A DNA stretch of 64,000 bases, from the NCBI GenBank assembly GCA_005768755.1, contig VAFL01000004.1, positions 62,001 through 126,000 of the forward strand, written 5' to 3'. The stretch's first letter is position 1, and every line of letters starts with the position of its first letter. Under the pieces are notes generated by a model. The model ran no database searches. It was not told the origin of the DNA and worked only from the letters and a program-made list of their open reading frames with translations. Positions 50,509 through 59,564 of this stretch are shown in pieces. The translations under genes were made by a program, and so were the position numbers. Source of the DNA: Paracoccus denitrificans (GTDB lineage Bacteria > Pseudomonadota > Alphaproteobacteria > Rhodobacterales > Rhodobacteraceae).

Positions 50509-51870
50509 TCAGACATTCAGCAACAGATGCTCGCGTTCCCATGGTGAAATGACCTGCAGGAATTCCTTGTATTCGTTCCGCTTCACCGCCTCATAGACGT
50601 CGATGAACTCATCGCCCAAAACATCGCGCATGGGCGCGCTTTCGGTCATCAGATCAAGCGCGTCGCCAAGTGTAAGGGGCAGTTCATCTTCCGAGATATA
50701 GGCGTCGCCGATGCATTCCGGACGCGGATCGCGGGCCTCGGTCAGGCCCAGATAGCCACAGGCCAGACTGGCCGCGATCCCCAGATAGGGATTGCAGTCC
50801 ATACCGGCCAGCCGGTTTTCCACGCGCCGCGCTTCGGGGCCAGAGATCGGGACCCGAAGCCCCGTCGTGCGGTTGTCGCGGCCCCATTCCAGGTTGATGG
50901 GTGCTGCAAAGTCAGGAACATAGCGGCGATAACTGTTCACGTAGGGTGCCAGAAGCGCGACCGCGGCTGGCAAATGGGCCTGCATTCCGGCGATGAAATG
51001 CAGGAACGCGGCTGTCTCGCCCCCTTTGGCGTCAGAAAAGATGTTCTGCCCCGTGCTCAGGTCCACGACCGAGTGGTGGACATGCATGGCAGAGCCGGGT
51101 TCGCCCTCGATCGGCTTGGCCATGAAGGTGGCATAGCAATCATGACGCAGCGCGGCTTCGCGAATGAGGCGCTTGAAGAAGAAGATCTCGTCCGCCAGCC
51201 GCACCGGGTCGCCATGGGCCAGGTTGATTTCGATCTGGCCGGCACCGCCTTCCTGCAGGATGCCGTCGATTTCGAAGCCCTGCGCCTCGGCGAAATCATA
51301 GATGTCGTCGATGACCTTGCCGTATTCATCCACCGCTGACAAGGAATAGGCCTGCTTTGCGGCGGCGCGGCGGCCAGAGCGACCCATGGGCGGGATGATG
51401 GGCTGGTTCGGGTCGGTATTGCGCGCGACCAGGAAGAATTCCATTTCAGGCGCAACGATCGGACGCCATCCCTTTGCCTCGAACAGCGACACGACGCGTT
51501 TGAGGACATTGCGCGGGGCAACCGGAACGGGCTGGCCCTGCTGGTCATAGACGTCGTGGATTACCTGCAAGGTGAAATCGGCGGTCCAGGGCGCGGCGGT
51601 CGTTGTCGCGTAATCCGGCGTCAGCACCATATCGGGTTCGGTAAAGGCGCCGGTCGGGTTGTCGGCCCATTCGCCGGTGATGGTCTGCAGAAAGATAGAG
51701 TTCGGAAGGTAAAACTTCTCTTGCCGGGCGAATTTGGATGCTGGCATGGCCTTGCCGCGTGCCACGCCGGCAATGTCGGCCACGATGCACTCGATTTCGT
51801 CAAGGCGGCGATCCGCGACAAAGTCCTGTGCCGCTTTCGGTGTCTGGTCCAGCCAGTCGGGGGTATTCAT
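50509..51870 (-). CDS. puuA: Glutamine synthetase-like gamma-glutamylation enzyme (PuuA-type)
   Basis: This is a 453-residue protein of the GSI superfamily that likely joins glutamate to an amine with ATP. Metal and substrate motifs are PEMEFFLV, GGAGQIEINL, GSAMHVHHSVVD and the C-terminal ENRLAGMDCNPYLGIA. A GSI-type adenylylation tyrosine region is not obvious, as expected for PuuA. The start is fixed by the ATGA overlap with the upstream PaiB-like gene and a GAGG close by. The second synthetase at 56.6 kb has a related but distinct sequence. Confidence 0.88.
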   Translation of the reverse strand: MNTPDWLDQTPKAAQDFVADRRLDEIECIVADIAGVARGKAMPASKFARQEKFYLPNSIFLQTITGEWADNPTGAFTEPDMVLTPDYATTTAAPWTADFTLQVIHDVYDQQGQPVPVAPRNVLKRVVSLFEAKGWRPIVAPEMEFFLVARNTDPNQPIIPPMGRSGRRAAAKQAYSLSAVDEYGKVIDDIYDFAEAQGFEIDGILQEGGAGQIEINLAHGDPVRLADEIFFFKRLIREAALRHDCYATFMAKPIEGEPGSAMHVHHSVVDLSTGQNIFSDAKGGETAAFLHFIAGMQAHLPAAVALLAPYVNSYRRYVPDFAAPINLEWGRDNRTTGLRVPISGPEARRVENRLAGMDCNPYLGIAASLACGYLGLTEARDPRPECIGDAYISEDELPLTLGDALDLMTESAPMRDVLGDEFIDVYEAVKRNEYKEFLQVISPWEREHLLLNV

Positions 51871-52475
51871 GAGGTCCTCAGTGCAGCTGCCGCAAGGGTC
51901 GGATGCGTGTCGCCAAGCGCCCGAGAGACGCCCTGACGATCCGCCTCGGCCCGGTTCTGGCCGGCTTTCCATTTGCCCTGCATCGCCGTCACGTCGATTT
52001 CCAGCCCGACGATGCCGCGCAATTGCGACGCGATAAAGGTTTCGGGCGCATCGGATACGGCCCAGGGTTCGCTTCGGTCATGTTCCATATGGTCGGTCAG
52101 CGCGCTGATCTGATCGCCAAGCCAGTCCGCCCCGGTCATCAGGCGCGCTTTGCCGCGCACCTGCACCATCAGATAATTCCAGGTCGGCACGACCTTTCCA
52201 GTCTGTTGTTTGGTTGCATACCATTCCGGCGAAATATAGCTCTGCTCGCCCTGAAAGACCACCAGAACGGTGCCATCTGCTGCGATCTCTGCCAGTTGCG
52301 GATTGGCGCGGGCAAGGTGTGCCCGCAACCGCCCATCCGTTCCAAGCTGAAATGGAACGGCATTCGCGCTTGGCCCGCCTGTGCCGACCGTAATCAGCAT
52401 TCCCAGCGGATGCGCGCCGATCAGTCCTGCCAGCACATCGGGCCGGTCTTCGGCGAAGGCTGGCGGGCAATACAT
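51867..52475 (-). CDS. PaiB-family FMN-binding protein
   Basis: This 202-residue protein has the split-barrel FMN fold. It begins MYCPPAFAEDRPDVLAGLI, then YISPEWYATKQQTGKVVPTWNY (about residues 80-101) and LRGIVGLEIDVTAMQGKWKAGQNR near the C-terminus, all PaiB signatures. PaiB proteins were described as transcriptional regulators, but they look like flavin-binding enzymes. It is overlapped by 4 bases (ATGA) with the synthetase gene and by TGATG with the amidotransferase gene. Confidence 0.88.
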   Translation of the reverse strand: MYCPPAFAEDRPDVLAGLIGAHPLGMLITVGTGGPSANAVPFQLGTDGRLRAHLARANPQLAEIAADGTVLVVFQGEQSYISPEWYATKQQTGKVVPTWNYLMVQVRGKARLMTGADWLGDQISALTDHMEHDRSEPWAVSDAPETFIASQLRGIVGLEIDVTAMQGKWKAGQNRAEADRQGVSRALGDTHPTLAAAALRTS

Positions 52476-53173
52476 CAGGCCGCCCCGGCCCGCTCTGCCA
52501 AGGAGGTGCGGAAGAAGTCCGCGATTCTGGCCGCCACGACGTCGCTGTCGCGCTTGCCGCCCATGCTGGCGCGCGCGGCCTCCAGCAGATGCGGCGGAAC
52601 GACACCGATTGCCCGCTTTTCGATCAGGCCGGTCACGAATTCGTCGTTGAATTCGGGATGTGGCTGCACGCTGAAGGCGCGGCCGGGATAGATCAACGCC
52701 GCATTCTCACAAAATTCGTTACGGCCCACGACCTTCGCGCCCTCGGGTAGCCGCGTCACCTGATCCTGATGCCAGGCATTCAGCGTCAGTTCTGTGCCGT
52801 CGAAATCATACCGCTTGGCGCCGACCGACCAGCCACCGGCGAATTTCTCGACCTTGCCGCCAAGCGCCTGGGCGATGATCTGATGGCCGAAACAGATGCC
52901 GACCATGGGCACGGCTTCGGCGTAGGCTGCGCGGATAAACTCCTCCAGCGGGGGGATGAACGCGTGATCTTCGTAAGCACCGTGCCGAGAGCCTGTCAGC
53001 AGCCAGCCATCGGCGTCATGAATGCCTGCGGGAAATTCCATCTCCTCGACCAGCCATGTGCGGAAGGTGAAACCACTTTCGCGCAGCAGATGGACGAACA
53101 TGTCAGGATAATCGCCTGCCTTGTCTTTCAGCGCTTCGGGCGCCTGCCCGCATTGTAGGATACCGATTTGCAT
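52475..53173 (-). CDS. Class I glutamine amidotransferase-like hydrolase
   Basis: This is a 232-residue stand-alone GATase1 domain. The nucleophile elbow is VGICFGHQIIAQALGG (about residues 87-102) and the His/Glu of the triad are in VQPHPEF (about 179-185). In the GS-oxidase operon it would be expected to hydrolyse a gamma-glutamyl intermediate, the job PuuD does in E. coli. Here, however, the motif is GICFGHQ, as in GuaA-type domains. The substrate is inference. The ATG at 53173 is preferred over a GTG nine codons upstream. Confidence 0.85.
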   Translation of the reverse strand: MQIGILQCGQAPEALKDKAGDYPDMFVHLLRESGFTFRTWLVEEMEFPAGIHDADGWLLTGSRHGAYEDHAFIPPLEEFIRAAYAEAVPMVGICFGHQIIAQALGGKVEKFAGGWSVGAKRYDFDGTELTLNAWHQDQVTRLPEGAKVVGRNEFCENAALIYPGRAFSVQPHPEFNDEFVTGLIEKRAIGVVPPHLLEAARASMGGKRDSDVVAARIADFFRTSLAERAGAA

Positions 53174-53262
53174 GATCTGCCACTTCGTTACGTTGCGCAC
53201 AGGTTATGCTTCGCATGAAGGCGTTGCAATCCGGTACGAAATCGCGCCAGATACGCGTCACC

Positions 53263-54048
53263 ATGACTGAAGCCACGACCGACACACCCGTCATAGAGAT
53301 CCGCGATCTTCACAAGTCCTATGGACAGTTGGAGGTGTTGAAGGGCGTTTCGTTGACTGCCCCGCGCGGACATGTCGTCAGCCTGATCGGTTCGTCCGGT
53401 TCGGGCAAGTCCACGCTGCTGCGCTGCTGTAACCTGCTGGAAAACAGCCAGCAGGGCGAAATCCTTTTCGCGGGCGAACCGGTGCGCTGGAAAGGGCAGG
53501 GGCTGGCCCGGACGCCCGCGGACCGGACACAGGTGACGCGTATGCGCACCCAGCTGTCGATGGTGTTTCAGCAGTTCAATCTGTGGGCGCATATGACGGT
53601 CCTGCAAAACGTCATGGAAGCGCCGGTCACCGTTTTGGGACAGAACCCGGCCGAGGTCGAAACCCGCGCCCGCCGTTTGCTGGACAAGGTCGGCATCGGC
53701 GACAAAGCCAGTGCCTGGCCTGCACAACTGTCCGGCGGCCAACAGCAGCGCGCGGCAATCGCGCGGGCCCTGTGCATGGAGCCGAGGGCCCTGCTGTTTG
53801 ATGAGCCGACAAGTGCGCTCGACCCCGAATTGCAGCAAGAGGTGGTCAAGGTCATCAAGGATCTGGCCGCCGAACATCGCACGATGATTCTGGTGACGCA
53901 TGACATGCGGCTTGCCGCCGATGTCAGCGATCACGTCGTATTCCTGCATCTGGGACGGATCGAAGAAGAAGGTCCGCCCGATCAGGTTTTTGGTGCGCCG
54001 AAATCCGAACGGCTGCGCCAGTTCCTCAGCGCCACCATGGCTGTCTGA
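53263..54048 (+). CDS. Polar amino acid-type ABC transporter ATPase
   Basis: The 261-residue ATP-binding subunit resembles HisP. Walker A is IGSSGSGKST (about residues 43-52), the Q-loop is VFQQFNLWAHMTV, the signature is LSGGQQQRAAIARAL and Walker B is LLFDEPTSALDPE. It powers uptake through the two permeases at 54.9-56.6 kb. The ATG at 53263 is chosen; two upstream in-frame ATGs give a longer basic start. The 89-base gap to the divergent amidotransferase gene should hold both promoters. Confidence 0.94.
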   Translation: MTEATTDTPVIEIRDLHKSYGQLEVLKGVSLTAPRGHVVSLIGSSGSGKSTLLRCCNLLENSQQGEILFAGEPVRWKGQGLARTPADRTQVTRMRTQLSMVFQQFNLWAHMTVLQNVMEAPVTVLGQNPAEVETRARRLLDKVGIGDKASAWPAQLSGGQQQRAAIARALCMEPRALLFDEPTSALDPELQQEVVKVIKDLAAEHRTMILVTHDMRLAADVSDHVVFLHLGRIEEEGPPDQVFGAPKSERLRQFLSATMAV

Positions 54049-54070
54049 ACCGCCAACAGGAGAGAAAAAC

Positions 54071-54850
54071 ATGAAAAAACTGATGCTTGCCACCGCCGCG
54101 CTGGCACTGACCGCCGGGATTGCCGGTGCTGCCCCGGTGCGGATCGGGTCGGAGGGCGCCTACCCTCCCTATAACCTCGTCAACGAAGCGGGAGAGCTGG
54201 ACGGCTTCGACATCGAAGTCGGCAACGAGGTCTGCAAACGGGCCGAACTGGAATGCGTCTGGGTGAAGAACGACTGGGATTCGATCATTCCGAACCTGAA
54301 ATCGTCGAATTACGATGCCATCATGGCCGGGATGTCGATCACCGACGAACGGAAGGTCGAAATCGACTTCACGCAGAATTATTTCCCGCCGGCCGCTTCG
54401 GCCTATGCCGCACTGTCGGCTGATGCGAATATCGGCGAAGGCGCGGTTGTTGCCGCCCAGACCTCGACCATTCAGGCCGGCCATGTCGCCGAATCCGGTG
54501 CCACGCTGCTGGAATTCGCAACCCCTGACGAAACCGTCGCCGCCGTTCGCAACGGCGAGGCCGAGGCCGTGTTCGCCGACAAGGACTTCCTTGAACCCGC
54601 TGTCACCGAATCGAATGGCGAACTCAGCTGGGTGGGTGAGGACGTTCCGCTGGGTGGCGGCATCGGCATCGGCGTGCGCCAGTCCGACACCGAGCTGCGC
54701 GACAAGATGAACGCGGCGCTGGATTCGATGAAGGAAGACGGCACCCTGAACGGGTTGATCGAGAAATGGTTCGCCGAAGGCGCGACCTATTTCGGCGCCG
54801 ATGGCGAGGCAGTCGCCAAGGCTGACGCAAAGATCACCCCGGTCGAATAA
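54071..54850 (+). CDS. Periplasmic amino acid/amine-binding protein
   Basis: This 259-residue solute-binding protein of the HisJ/ArtJ class has a signal peptide (MKKLMLATAALALTAGIAGA). Ligand-pocket blocks follow: IGSEGAYPPYNLVNEAGELDGFDIEVG and YDAIMAGMSITDERKVEIDFTQNYF. A conserved Asp/Arg pair suggests a cationic or amino group ligand, typical for lysine/arginine/ornithine/histidine. A clear CAGGAGA lies before the ATG. The ligand may instead be a polyamine-like amine given the neighbouring synthetases. Confidence 0.93.
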   Translation: MKKLMLATAALALTAGIAGAAPVRIGSEGAYPPYNLVNEAGELDGFDIEVGNEVCKRAELECVWVKNDWDSIIPNLKSSNYDAIMAGMSITDERKVEIDFTQNYFPPAASAYAALSADANIGEGAVVAAQTSTIQAGHVAESGATLLEFATPDETVAAVRNGEAEAVFADKDFLEPAVTESNGELSWVGEDVPLGGGIGIGVRQSDTELRDKMNAALDSMKEDGTLNGLIEKWFAEGATYFGADGEAVAKADAKITPVE

Positions 54851-54857
54851 GGAAAGC

Positions 54858-54884
54858 CGCCCCGCTGCCACAGGTGGCGGGGCG
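54858..54884 (+). promoter_or_regulatory. Intercistronic hairpin overlapping the permease ribosome site
   Basis: CGCCCCGCTGCC pairs with GGTGGCGGGGCG around the loop ACA, giving 12 pairs with two G-T. The right arm carries the GGGG just ahead of the permease start. It could protect the binding-protein mRNA and damp permease translation. Confidence 0.65.
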
Positions 54885-54889
54885 ATTGC

Positions 54890-55771
54890 ATGATGTTTGA
54901 ATTTTGCGCCGATCCGAAATCGCTGGAAGGCATCCGCTGGTTGTCGTGCTATCTGACGACGGGCACGCATCTGCGCTTCTATGCCAGCTTCGGCACGGTG
55001 CTGTTGCTGCTGGCGGTGACCGCGCCGACCGCCTTGCTGTTCGGTTTTGGCGGTGCGCTTGCGTCGCGATCCGGCATTGCGCCACTGCGATGGTTCGGCA
55101 AGACCTATACCGCAATGGTGCGGGGCGTGCCCGACATCGTATTCTTCATGTTCGTGCCCATCGCGCTGGATCAGCTGTTCGAATATCTGCGCAGCCGGGT
55201 CTATTGTGACACCTCGGTGCCGGTCCGGCAGGGCAATGATTTCATCGTCTGCGCTGCCGCCAAGCTTCCGCGCGCCGCCAGCGCACCCTGGGTGCATGAC
55301 AGCTACGGTTTCTTTCTGGCTGTCCTGGCCTTCGCCATCGTATTCGGCGCTTTCGCCGCGAACGTTCTTTACGGGGCGATGAACTCCGTTCCCCGTGCCC
55401 AGCTTGAAACGGCCGAGGCGTACGGCATGAGCCAGCGGCAGGTGACGCGCCGCATCCTGATCCCGCAGATGTGGTCCTATGCCGTGCCCGGCCTGTCGAA
55501 CTTGTGGATGGTGCTGATCAAGGCCACGCCGCTGCTGTTCCTGCTGGGGATCGAGGATATCGTTTATTGGGCGCGCGAACTCCGGTCATCAAAGACCCAG
55601 CGTTTCGCCTACCCCCATCCCGACTGGCGGCTGTATTACTTCCTTGGCATTCTTGTCTTCTATCTGCTGATGACTGCGATTTCCGAACGCGTGCTGACGC
55701 GCGTCTCTCGCCGGTTGTCGATGGGGCAGGCGACGATGGCCGGTGAAGCGATGCGGAAGGCCGCGACATGA
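54890..55771 (+). CDS. ABC transporter permease, first subunit
   Basis: This 293-residue permease has five to six membrane helices. The HisM/HisQ-type inner loop is near MNSVPRAQLETAEAYGMSQRQVTRRILIPQMWSYAVPGLSN (about residues 163-204), the EAA-like motif that contacts the ATPase. The periplasmic insert (about 98-135) contains several Cys and is longer than in HisQ. The ATG pair at 54890 follows a GC-rich hairpin. It overlaps the next permease gene by ATGA. Confidence 0.92.
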   Translation: MMFEFCADPKSLEGIRWLSCYLTTGTHLRFYASFGTVLLLLAVTAPTALLFGFGGALASRSGIAPLRWFGKTYTAMVRGVPDIVFFMFVPIALDQLFEYLRSRVYCDTSVPVRQGNDFIVCAAAKLPRAASAPWVHDSYGFFLAVLAFAIVFGAFAANVLYGAMNSVPRAQLETAEAYGMSQRQVTRRILIPQMWSYAVPGLSNLWMVLIKATPLLFLLGIEDIVYWARELRSSKTQRFAYPHPDWRLYYFLGILVFYLLMTAISERVLTRVSRRLSMGQATMAGEAMRKAAT

Positions 55772-56592
55772 GCTGCGGGCAAACTATCCTCGACTACGGG
55801 CTGCGCTCCATCGGGATCGGCGAAAAGCTGTTGCCGCGGACAGAGTTCGACCTCTGCACGCAGGTCACGCTGATAGGCTCTGGTCTGATCTGGAATATCT
55901 ATTTCGGGGCCGTCGCGCTGTTCGTCGGCTTCTTCATCGCGAATGCCGTAGCCATGGCAAAGGCGTCGGATAACCGTTGGCTGAGCAAACTTGCCGACGG
56001 GTTCATCTTCCTGTTCCGGGGCAGCCCGCTGTTTATTCAGTTCTTCATCGGTTATCAGCTGTTCGTGCTGCTGTCGCGCGCAGGGATCGAGGTTTTTGGC
56101 TTCACAATCGCCACCGGTTGGCTGACGAAGGCCTGGGCCGGGGCGCTGATCGTGTTGATCCTGAATACGGCGGCCTATTCGGCACAGATCTTCCATGGCG
56201 CGCTGCAGTCCGTTCCGAAGGGCGATATCGAGGCGGCAGATGCTTACGGCATGACCGGCTGGAAAAAGTTCCGCCGCGTCGTCTGGCCGACAATGATGCG
56301 ACTTGCCTGGCCGGCCTATACCAATGAGGCGATTTTCCTGTTCCATGCCACCACGCTGGTGTTCTTCGCCAGTTTCCCCGCGTTCGCCCAGCAGGGCGAT
56401 GCGCTGTATTACGCGAGCTATTTCGCCGACAAGACCTTTAACCCTTTCGTGGCTTATCCGATCGTCGCGGTGTACTTCATCCTGGTGACGCTGGTGCTGA
56501 TCGCGCTGTTCGGCGTCGTCAATCGGCGACTGAACCGCCACCTTCCCGGTGCCGTGCAAAAGATCCGCTACAGCCCAAATCTCATCAGGTGA
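55768..56592 (+). CDS. ABC transporter permease, second subunit
   Basis: This 274-residue permease pairs with the preceding one. The EAA loop is in FHGALQSVPKGDIEAADAYGMTGWKKFRRVVWP (about residues 142-174). FRGSPLFIQFFIGYQLF precedes it, as in HisM-type subunits. It is encoded in a 4-base overlap and followed after 3 bases by a glutamine synthetase-like gene, so uptake and modification of the substrate are co-expressed. Confidence 0.92.
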   Translation: MSCGQTILDYGLRSIGIGEKLLPRTEFDLCTQVTLIGSGLIWNIYFGAVALFVGFFIANAVAMAKASDNRWLSKLADGFIFLFRGSPLFIQFFIGYQLFVLLSRAGIEVFGFTIATGWLTKAWAGALIVLILNTAAYSAQIFHGALQSVPKGDIEAADAYGMTGWKKFRRVVWPTMMRLAWPAYTNEAIFLFHATTLVFFASFPAFAQQGDALYYASYFADKTFNPFVAYPIVAVYFILVTLVLIALFGVVNRRLNRHLPGAVQKIRYSPNLIR

Positions 56593-56595
56593 AGA

Positions 56596-57927
56596 ATGAA
56601 CTGGCTAGCCGAACATCCCGAAGTGCGGACCATCCGTGTCGCCGCTGCCGATCTGAATGGCGTGCCGCGCGGAAAGCGCGTGCCGGCGCGTTTCGCCGAC
56701 AAGCTTGAGGCCGAGGGCACCAAGTTCCCGTATTCGGTGCTGAACATGGATATCTGGGGCGAGGATATCGAAAACAGCCCGCTGGTGTTTGAATCAGGCG
56801 ATCCGGACGGGCTTCTTCTGCCGACCGAGCGCGGCTATATGCCGATGCCCTGGCTGGATGCGCCCTCGGCACTGCTGCCCTTGTGGATGTTCCATCCCGA
56901 TGGCCGCCCCTATGACGGCGATCCGCGTCAGGCGCTGGCGCGCGTGGTCGCGCGCTACAAGGCCGCCGGCCTGACCCCGGTTGTCGCGACCGAGATGGAG
57001 TTCTTCATCATCGACGATTCCGGCCGCACGCTGCGTGTGCCGCCCAGTCCGCGCTCGGGCAAGCGCCGCACGGGGGCGGAAACGCTCAGCCTGCGGGCGC
57101 TGGATGCCTTCGACCAGTTTTTCACGCGCCTCTATGACGCCTGCGAGGCGATGGATATTCCCGCAGATACCGCGATATCAGAGGCCGCCCTCGGTCAGTT
57201 CGAGATCAACATGATGCACCAGCCCGATCCGCTGAAAGCTGCGGACGATGCCTGGCTGTTCAAGATGCTGACCAAGGGCGTCGCGCGCCAGTTCGGCTTT
57301 GCCGCCAGCTTCATGGCCAAACCCTATGACGTCTGGTCCGGTTCGGGCCTACATATGCATTTCTCGTTGCTGGATGCCGAAGGCCGCAACCTTTTCGATG
57401 ACGGGACGGAAAAGGGATCTGCCATGATGCGGCATGCGGTGGGTGGGATGCTTCGCGCGATGCCAGGCTCTACCCTGGTTTTTGCGCCGCATGAAAACAG
57501 CTATGACCGGCTGGTGCCGAATGCCCATGCGCCGACCGGGATAGGCTGGGCCTATGAAAACCGCACTGCCGCAATCCGCATTCCCGCCTCGGGCCCGAAG
57601 GCCCGCCGGATCGAGCATCGCGTGGCCGGTGGCGACGTGAACCCCTATCTGATGATCGCGGCTGTTCTGGGGGCCGCCCTGAACGGGATCGAGGATCAGT
57701 TGGAGCCCCCCGCGCCATTCGAGGGCAATGCCTATGACAAGCAACTGGACCAGCTGCCCGCCTCGTGGGGCGATGCGATCGAGACCTTCGCGGCCTGCCC
57801 CGAAATGAAGCGCATCTTCCCGCAGCACCTGATCGACAATCTGGTCATGACCAAGCGGCAAGAGCTGCATTACATGGCCGAACTGACCGATGAGGAAACC
57901 GTCGAACTGTATCTTGATACTGTGTGA
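56596..57927 (+). CDS. Second glutamine synthetase-like (PuuA-type) enzyme
   Basis: The 443-residue GSI-superfamily member has TEMEFFIIDDSG, EAALGQFEINMMH, SGSGLHMHFSLLD, YENRTAAIRIPASGPKARRIEHRVAGGDVNPYLMIAA. The order matches gamma-glutamyl-amine synthetases. It differs substantially from the enzyme at 50.5 kb, so the pair probably handles different amines or serves different steps. It is the last gene of the importer operon, and a weak terminator follows. The amine substrate is not readable from sequence. Confidence 0.88.
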   Translation: MNWLAEHPEVRTIRVAAADLNGVPRGKRVPARFADKLEAEGTKFPYSVLNMDIWGEDIENSPLVFESGDPDGLLLPTERGYMPMPWLDAPSALLPLWMFHPDGRPYDGDPRQALARVVARYKAAGLTPVVATEMEFFIIDDSGRTLRVPPSPRSGKRRTGAETLSLRALDAFDQFFTRLYDACEAMDIPADTAISEAALGQFEINMMHQPDPLKAADDAWLFKMLTKGVARQFGFAASFMAKPYDVWSGSGLHMHFSLLDAEGRNLFDDGTEKGSAMMRHAVGGMLRAMPGSTLVFAPHENSYDRLVPNAHAPTGIGWAYENRTAAIRIPASGPKARRIEHRVAGGDVNPYLMIAAVLGAALNGIEDQLEPPAPFEGNAYDKQLDQLPASWGDAIETFAACPEMKRIFPQHLIDNLVMTKRQELHYMAELTDEETVELYLDTV

Positions 57928-57929
57928 TG

Positions 57930-57959
57930 TTCCGGCCGGCATAAAACCTCCTTTCGGCC
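57930..57959 (+). terminator. Weak terminator after the importer operon
   Basis: CCGGCCG and CGGCCGG form a 7-bp stem with a 16-base loop, followed by GTTTGCTTCCTTTTT, an interrupted T-run. Confidence 0.55.
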
Positions 57960-58194
57960 GGGTTTGCTTCCTTTTTGGCAGGGATAAAGCTGCCATTGGA
58001 TTGCGCTTATTCTGTATTTTTAAGTGATATCAGCTCACGGACTTACGTCGGAAATCCGAGTTCTTTTTGCCCAGTAGGTGGCGCTGACCCAGTCCACCAA
58101 GCGGGCGCACTCAGTCGCTGTAAAGCGCCTGCAGGCTCGCATGAACGTCAAGATCGCCCGCTGACCGGCGACCGGAACAGCCGCGCATGAGCGC

Positions 58195-58443
58195 CTATAG
58201 GCTATTGTGGCTGTTCAGCAAGTCTGCAGCGCGCACTGTCCGGCCATTTGGCAATCGGCACAGGTCGGCACGGCGACCACCAGAGACCTGCGCAATCACC
58301 TGTCCGCCGCTTCGCTGGCAGTAAATCGCGGAAGCTGTCGGCGGCAGTTGGCTGACATTGGATGCGCCGCGCGACGACGTGTTGGATGGTGCGCCGCAGG
58401 CGGCTAGCGCAAGAAGGACAGGCAGGGCAACATAATAACGCAA
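58195..58443 (-). CDS. Small DUF333-like lipoprotein
   Basis: This 82-residue protein has a clear lipobox (LALAACG) and a small mature domain: IYCQRSGGQVIAQVSGGRRADLCRLPNGRTVRAADLL. Its CxxxGG....CxLPxG pattern resembles DUF333. The start is TTG, with CGGAGA 5 bases upstream. It lies in a gene-poor 780-base stretch; the rest (57960-58194 and 58444-58705) shows no gene I can support. Confidence 0.65.
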   Translation of the reverse strand: MRYYVALPVLLALAACGAPSNTSSRGASNVSQLPPTASAIYCQRSGGQVIAQVSGGRRADLCRLPNGRTVRAADLLNSHNSL

Positions 58444-58705
58444 CGCGGTCTCCGTCAGGTGGCACGACTGATTGCAGTATTCAACCGAAGCGCGCCAAGA
58501 CGCAAGTCACTGGGCAACAATTGCCGCCCGAGCGACGGCCAAGCCAACGGGCCGCCCGGCGCTTGATCGCCGAATGCACATCCGCATCTGGGCCTGCTAA
58601 GAAGCAGTACAACCAATTTTCCCCATACCGCTTACGGCTGCATCGCGGATGAGCGATGGAAATATATCGCGGTTCGGTGCTGCGGGCTGTTTTCGACGAA
58701 GCCGA

Positions 58706-59491
58706 CTAAAGCAGCCCCTCGCGCCTGAAGCTGACCTCGCAACCTGCCCCGATAATCAGATGGTCATGGATGACGATGCCCATGACCTCGGCGCCTGTCT
58801 GAATGCGCAATGTCATGGAGATATCGGCATCTGACGGGGTTGGATCACCGGACGGATGATTATGGACAAGGATGAGGGCAGAGGCCCCCAATTCCAGCGC
58901 GCGGCGCAGGATCTCCCTGGGATAGACCGGGACATGGTCGACCGTGCCGCGCCCCTGCGCCTCGTCTGCGATGAGGACGTTCTTGCGGTCAAGGAAAAGC
59001 ACACGAAATTCCTCGATGCCTTCGTGGCCCATTGCGGTGTGGCAGTAATCGAGAAGCGCATCCCAGCCCGACAGAACTGGTCGGTGCATGATCTTTCCGC
59101 GCGCCATGCGTTGCGCCGCTGCGGCGACAAGCTTCAAATCAGTCACCACGGCCGGGCCAACGCCTTCGATGGCCGACAGGCGTGGCACGGGCGCGGACAA
59201 TACCCGCGCCAGATCGCCAAATGCTGCGATCAGTCGCCGTGCCAGCGGTTTCACGTCCTGGCGCGGAATAGTGCGAAACAGGATCAGTTCGAGAAGTTCG
59301 TAATCGGGCATGGCAACCGGCCCGCCATTCATGAACCTTTCGCGCAGCCGGGCACGGTGATCGGCAATATAGGACGGTTGCCTGCCATGCGGATTTGCCG
59401 GCACGACCACCTCATCCTCGGCCGACAGAAAGAGGGGTAACGGAGCTTCTGAAAAGATGGGCTGGTTCCTGTCCATTGCCGCAGTTTGCAT
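58706..59491 (-). CDS. radC: RadC-family JAB-domain protein
   Basis: This 261-residue protein has an N-terminal helix-hairpin-helix part (AIEGVGPAVVTDLKLVAAA, about residues 107-125) and the C-terminal JAB/MPN metalloprotease-like core. That core has HNHPSGDPTPSDAD (about 211-224) and a conserved Glu in EEFRVLFLDRKN. The name comes from an old repair phenotype that has been questioned; the biochemical role is unknown. ATG at 59491 or 59476. Confidence 0.93.
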   Translation of the reverse strand: MQTAAMDRNQPIFSEAPLPLFLSAEDEVVVPANPHGRQPSYIADHRARLRERFMNGGPVAMPDYELLELILFRTIPRQDVKPLARRLIAAFGDLARVLSAPVPRLSAIEGVGPAVVTDLKLVAAAAQRMARGKIMHRPVLSGWDALLDYCHTAMGHEGIEEFRVLFLDRKNVLIADEAQGRGTVDHVPVYPREILRRALELGASALILVHNHPSGDPTPSDADISMTLRIQTGAEVMGIVIHDHLIIGAGCEVSFRREGLL

Positions 59492-59551
59492 CGCAACAGT
59501 GAATATTCCGTTAAACTGGCAGAATCGCCGATATCAGCATCACGACCGCTT

Positions 59552-59564
59552 TGACCTAGGGTCA
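59552..59564. promoter_or_regulatory. Palindromic operator candidate before the nucleoside transporter operon
   Basis: TGACC-TAG-GGTCA is a perfect inverted repeat. A further TTGACC lies about 30 bases downstream (59581), and an AT-rich ATAAACT lies between. It sits about 100 bases before the binding-protein gene and could bind a repressor. Confidence 0.45.

Noticed and set aside
57960..58705. Transposase remnants in the gene-poor stretch
   Set aside because: Short frames here have no transposase motif, and no terminal inverted or direct repeats flank the region.
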